Source: Sabellastarte sp. h YS-2021
Taxonomy: Eukaryota > Annelida > Polychaeta > Sabellida > Sabellidae
Length of the DNA stretch: 64,000 bases
Direction of reading: 5' to 3'
NCBI GenBank assembly: GCA_964017235.1
Contig: OZ024940.1
Location: forward strand, 3,038,001 to 3,102,000
Part shown: positions 63,024 through 64,000 of the stretch, piece after piece
Layout of the letters: every line of letters starts with the position of its first letter
Numbering within the stretch: position 1 is the stretch's first letter
The notes under the pieces: model-generated
Told to the model about the DNA's origin: nothing
The model's database searches: none
What the model saw: the letters and a program-made list of their open reading frames with translations, nothing else
Made by a program: the position numbers and the translations under genes

Positions 63024-64000
63024 GTAAGGGGTCACCACAAGGGGTAGCAAGTCTTTAGCAACCAGATGTAATTTTAATAACTATTGTATGTTTGTTATTG
63101 CCATCCACGTTATGTCCTTCTCAAATTTCAACATTACATATAAACTTTTGACCAAGTTATCGGGTCAAATGTGTGCACAGGGGTACTTCAGTAAGGGGTC
63201 ACCACAAGGGGTAGCAAGTCTTTAGCAACCAGATGTAATGCTAATAGCTATTGGATGTTTGTTATTTCCACTCACGTTATGTCCTTCTCAAATTTCAACA
63301 TTACATATGAACTTTTGACCAAGTTATGGGGTCAAATGTGTGTACAGGGGTACTTCAGTAAGGGGTCACCACAAGGGGTAGCATGTCTTTAGCAACCAGA
63401 TGTAATGCTAATAGCTATTATATTTTAGTTATTGCTACCCACGTTATGTCTGTCTCCAATTTCAACGTTACATATGAATTTTTGACCAAGTTATGGGGTC
63501 AAATGTGCGCACAGGGGTACTTGAGTAAGGGGTCACCACAAGGGGTAGGATGTCTTTAGCAACCAGATGTAATGCTTATAGCTATTGTATGTTTGTTATT
63601 GCCATCCATGTTATGTCCTCAAATTTCAGCATTACGTATGAATTTTTGACTAAGTTATGGGGTCAAATGTGCACACAGGGGTACTTTAGTAAGGGGTCAC
63701 CACAAGGGGTAGCAAGTCTTTAGCAACCAGATGTAATGCAAATAGCTATTGTATGTTTGTTATTGCCATCCACGTTATGTCCTTCTCAAATTTCAACACT
63801 ACATATGAATTTTTAACCAAGTTATGGGGTCAAATGTGTGCACAGGGGTACTTGAGTAAGGGGTCACCACAAGGGGTAGCAAGTCTTTAGCAACCAGATG
63901 TAATGCTAATAGCTATTGTATGTTTGTTATTGCCACCCACGTTATGTCCTTCTCAAATTTCAGCATTACATAAGAACTTTTCTCCAAGTTATGGGGTTAA
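63024..64000 (+). repeat. HOR block 30: N/B-type, cut by window end
   Basis: Order is N/B-C-D-E'-F'-G, with G (CCACG) stopping after 145 bases at the right edge. The array clearly continues beyond the window. Confidence 0.93.

Larger units (their letters stand above)
1..64000 (+). repeat. Satellite DNA array, ~167-bp monomer, head to tail
   Basis: The window is entirely tandem copies of one monomer, counted here from the GTAAGGGGTCACC motif. I place 382 complete copies and one partial copy, all in the same orientation. Lengths are 167 bp for most types, 164 bp for E and J (a 3-bp TTC loss near offset 95), 168 bp for monomers starting ATTAAGG, and 187 bp for P. These lengths reproduce every spacing between I monomers exactly. 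The array runs off both ends. Nothing interrupts it: no transposon, inversion, gene or simple repeat. The length fits a nucleosome-sized centromeric or pericentromeric satellite, but location is inferred. The family is not one I recognise. Confidence 0.99.

Noticed and set aside
1..64000. CRISPR-like array of regularly spaced repeats.
   Set aside because: The whole 167-bp period is repeated, with no short repeats separated by unique spacers, no cas genes, and a period far too long for a repeat-spacer unit.
1..64000. Human alpha satellite or another familiar centromeric satellite.
   Set aside because: Although the length is similar to 171 bp, the sequence does not read like the alpha-satellite consensus and has no CENP-B box. 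I could not run a database search to name another family.
1..64000. Embedded transposon, tRNA gene or other insertion between monomers.
   Set aside because: Monomer lengths account for every base between successive I monomers, leaving no room for an insertion. I saw no terminal repeats, poly-A tract or Pol III box pair.
1..64000. Assembly artefact from collapsed or looped repeats.
   Set aside because: The block order is not a simple loop: 30 blocks with different junctions, linked variants and private changes argue for real long-read sequence. Small local errors remain possible.

Overview
The whole 64,000-base window is one uninterrupted satellite-DNA array. A monomer of about 167 bp is repeated head to tail, always in the same orientation: 382 complete copies plus one cut by the right edge. 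I see no real protein-coding gene, RNA gene, transposon, CRISPR array, microsatellite or unique sequence. The monomer is about 40% GC by hand count. Its length is close to one nucleosome plus linker, which is typical of centromeric or pericentromeric satellites. Arrays of this size and order point to a eukaryotic chromosome assembled from long reads. Many differences between monomer types are CG/CA/TG exchanges, so a genome with CpG methylation (vertebrate or plant, for example) is plausible. I do not recognise the family or the species.

The array has a strong higher-order repeat (HOR) structure. Monomers fall into fixed types, here lettered A to O. The reference unit A-B-C-D-E-F-G-H-I-J-K-L-M-N-O is 2,500 bp (1-2500). 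A sister unit starts with a 187-bp chimeric monomer P in place of A and is 2,521 bp long. Copies of a given type look almost identical across the window, whereas different types clearly differ from one another. That is the signature of recent homogenisation of whole HOR units.

The window can be tiled without gaps into 30 HOR blocks of 5 to 17 monomers. Short blocks have lost whole numbers of monomers, usually with a hybrid monomer at the junction (A/B, N/B, D/I, N/E, A/E, A'/M). Above the HOR there is a further order. A P-block, then an A-block, then an N/B-block form a 42-monomer, 7,020-bp super-repeat, seen in identical layout at 10688-17707 and 34610-41629. Rearranged versions lie at 2501-10687, 26253-34609 and 41630-48315.

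Region by region: 1-10687 is mixed, with an extra 7-monomer segment at 7188-8354. 10688-17707 is a clean super-repeat. 17708-34609 is rearranged, with 10-, 11- and 13-monomer blocks. 34610-41629 is the second clean super-repeat. 41630-52026 carries long P-L'-A' blocks and a local 856-bp duplication. 52027-64000 has no P blocks and is built from 14- and 12-monomer A/B and N/B blocks, including apparently identical neighbouring 2,333-bp units. No genes work together here. The biology on show is satellite evolution by unequal exchange, conversion and amplification, and possibly centromere or heterochromatin function.
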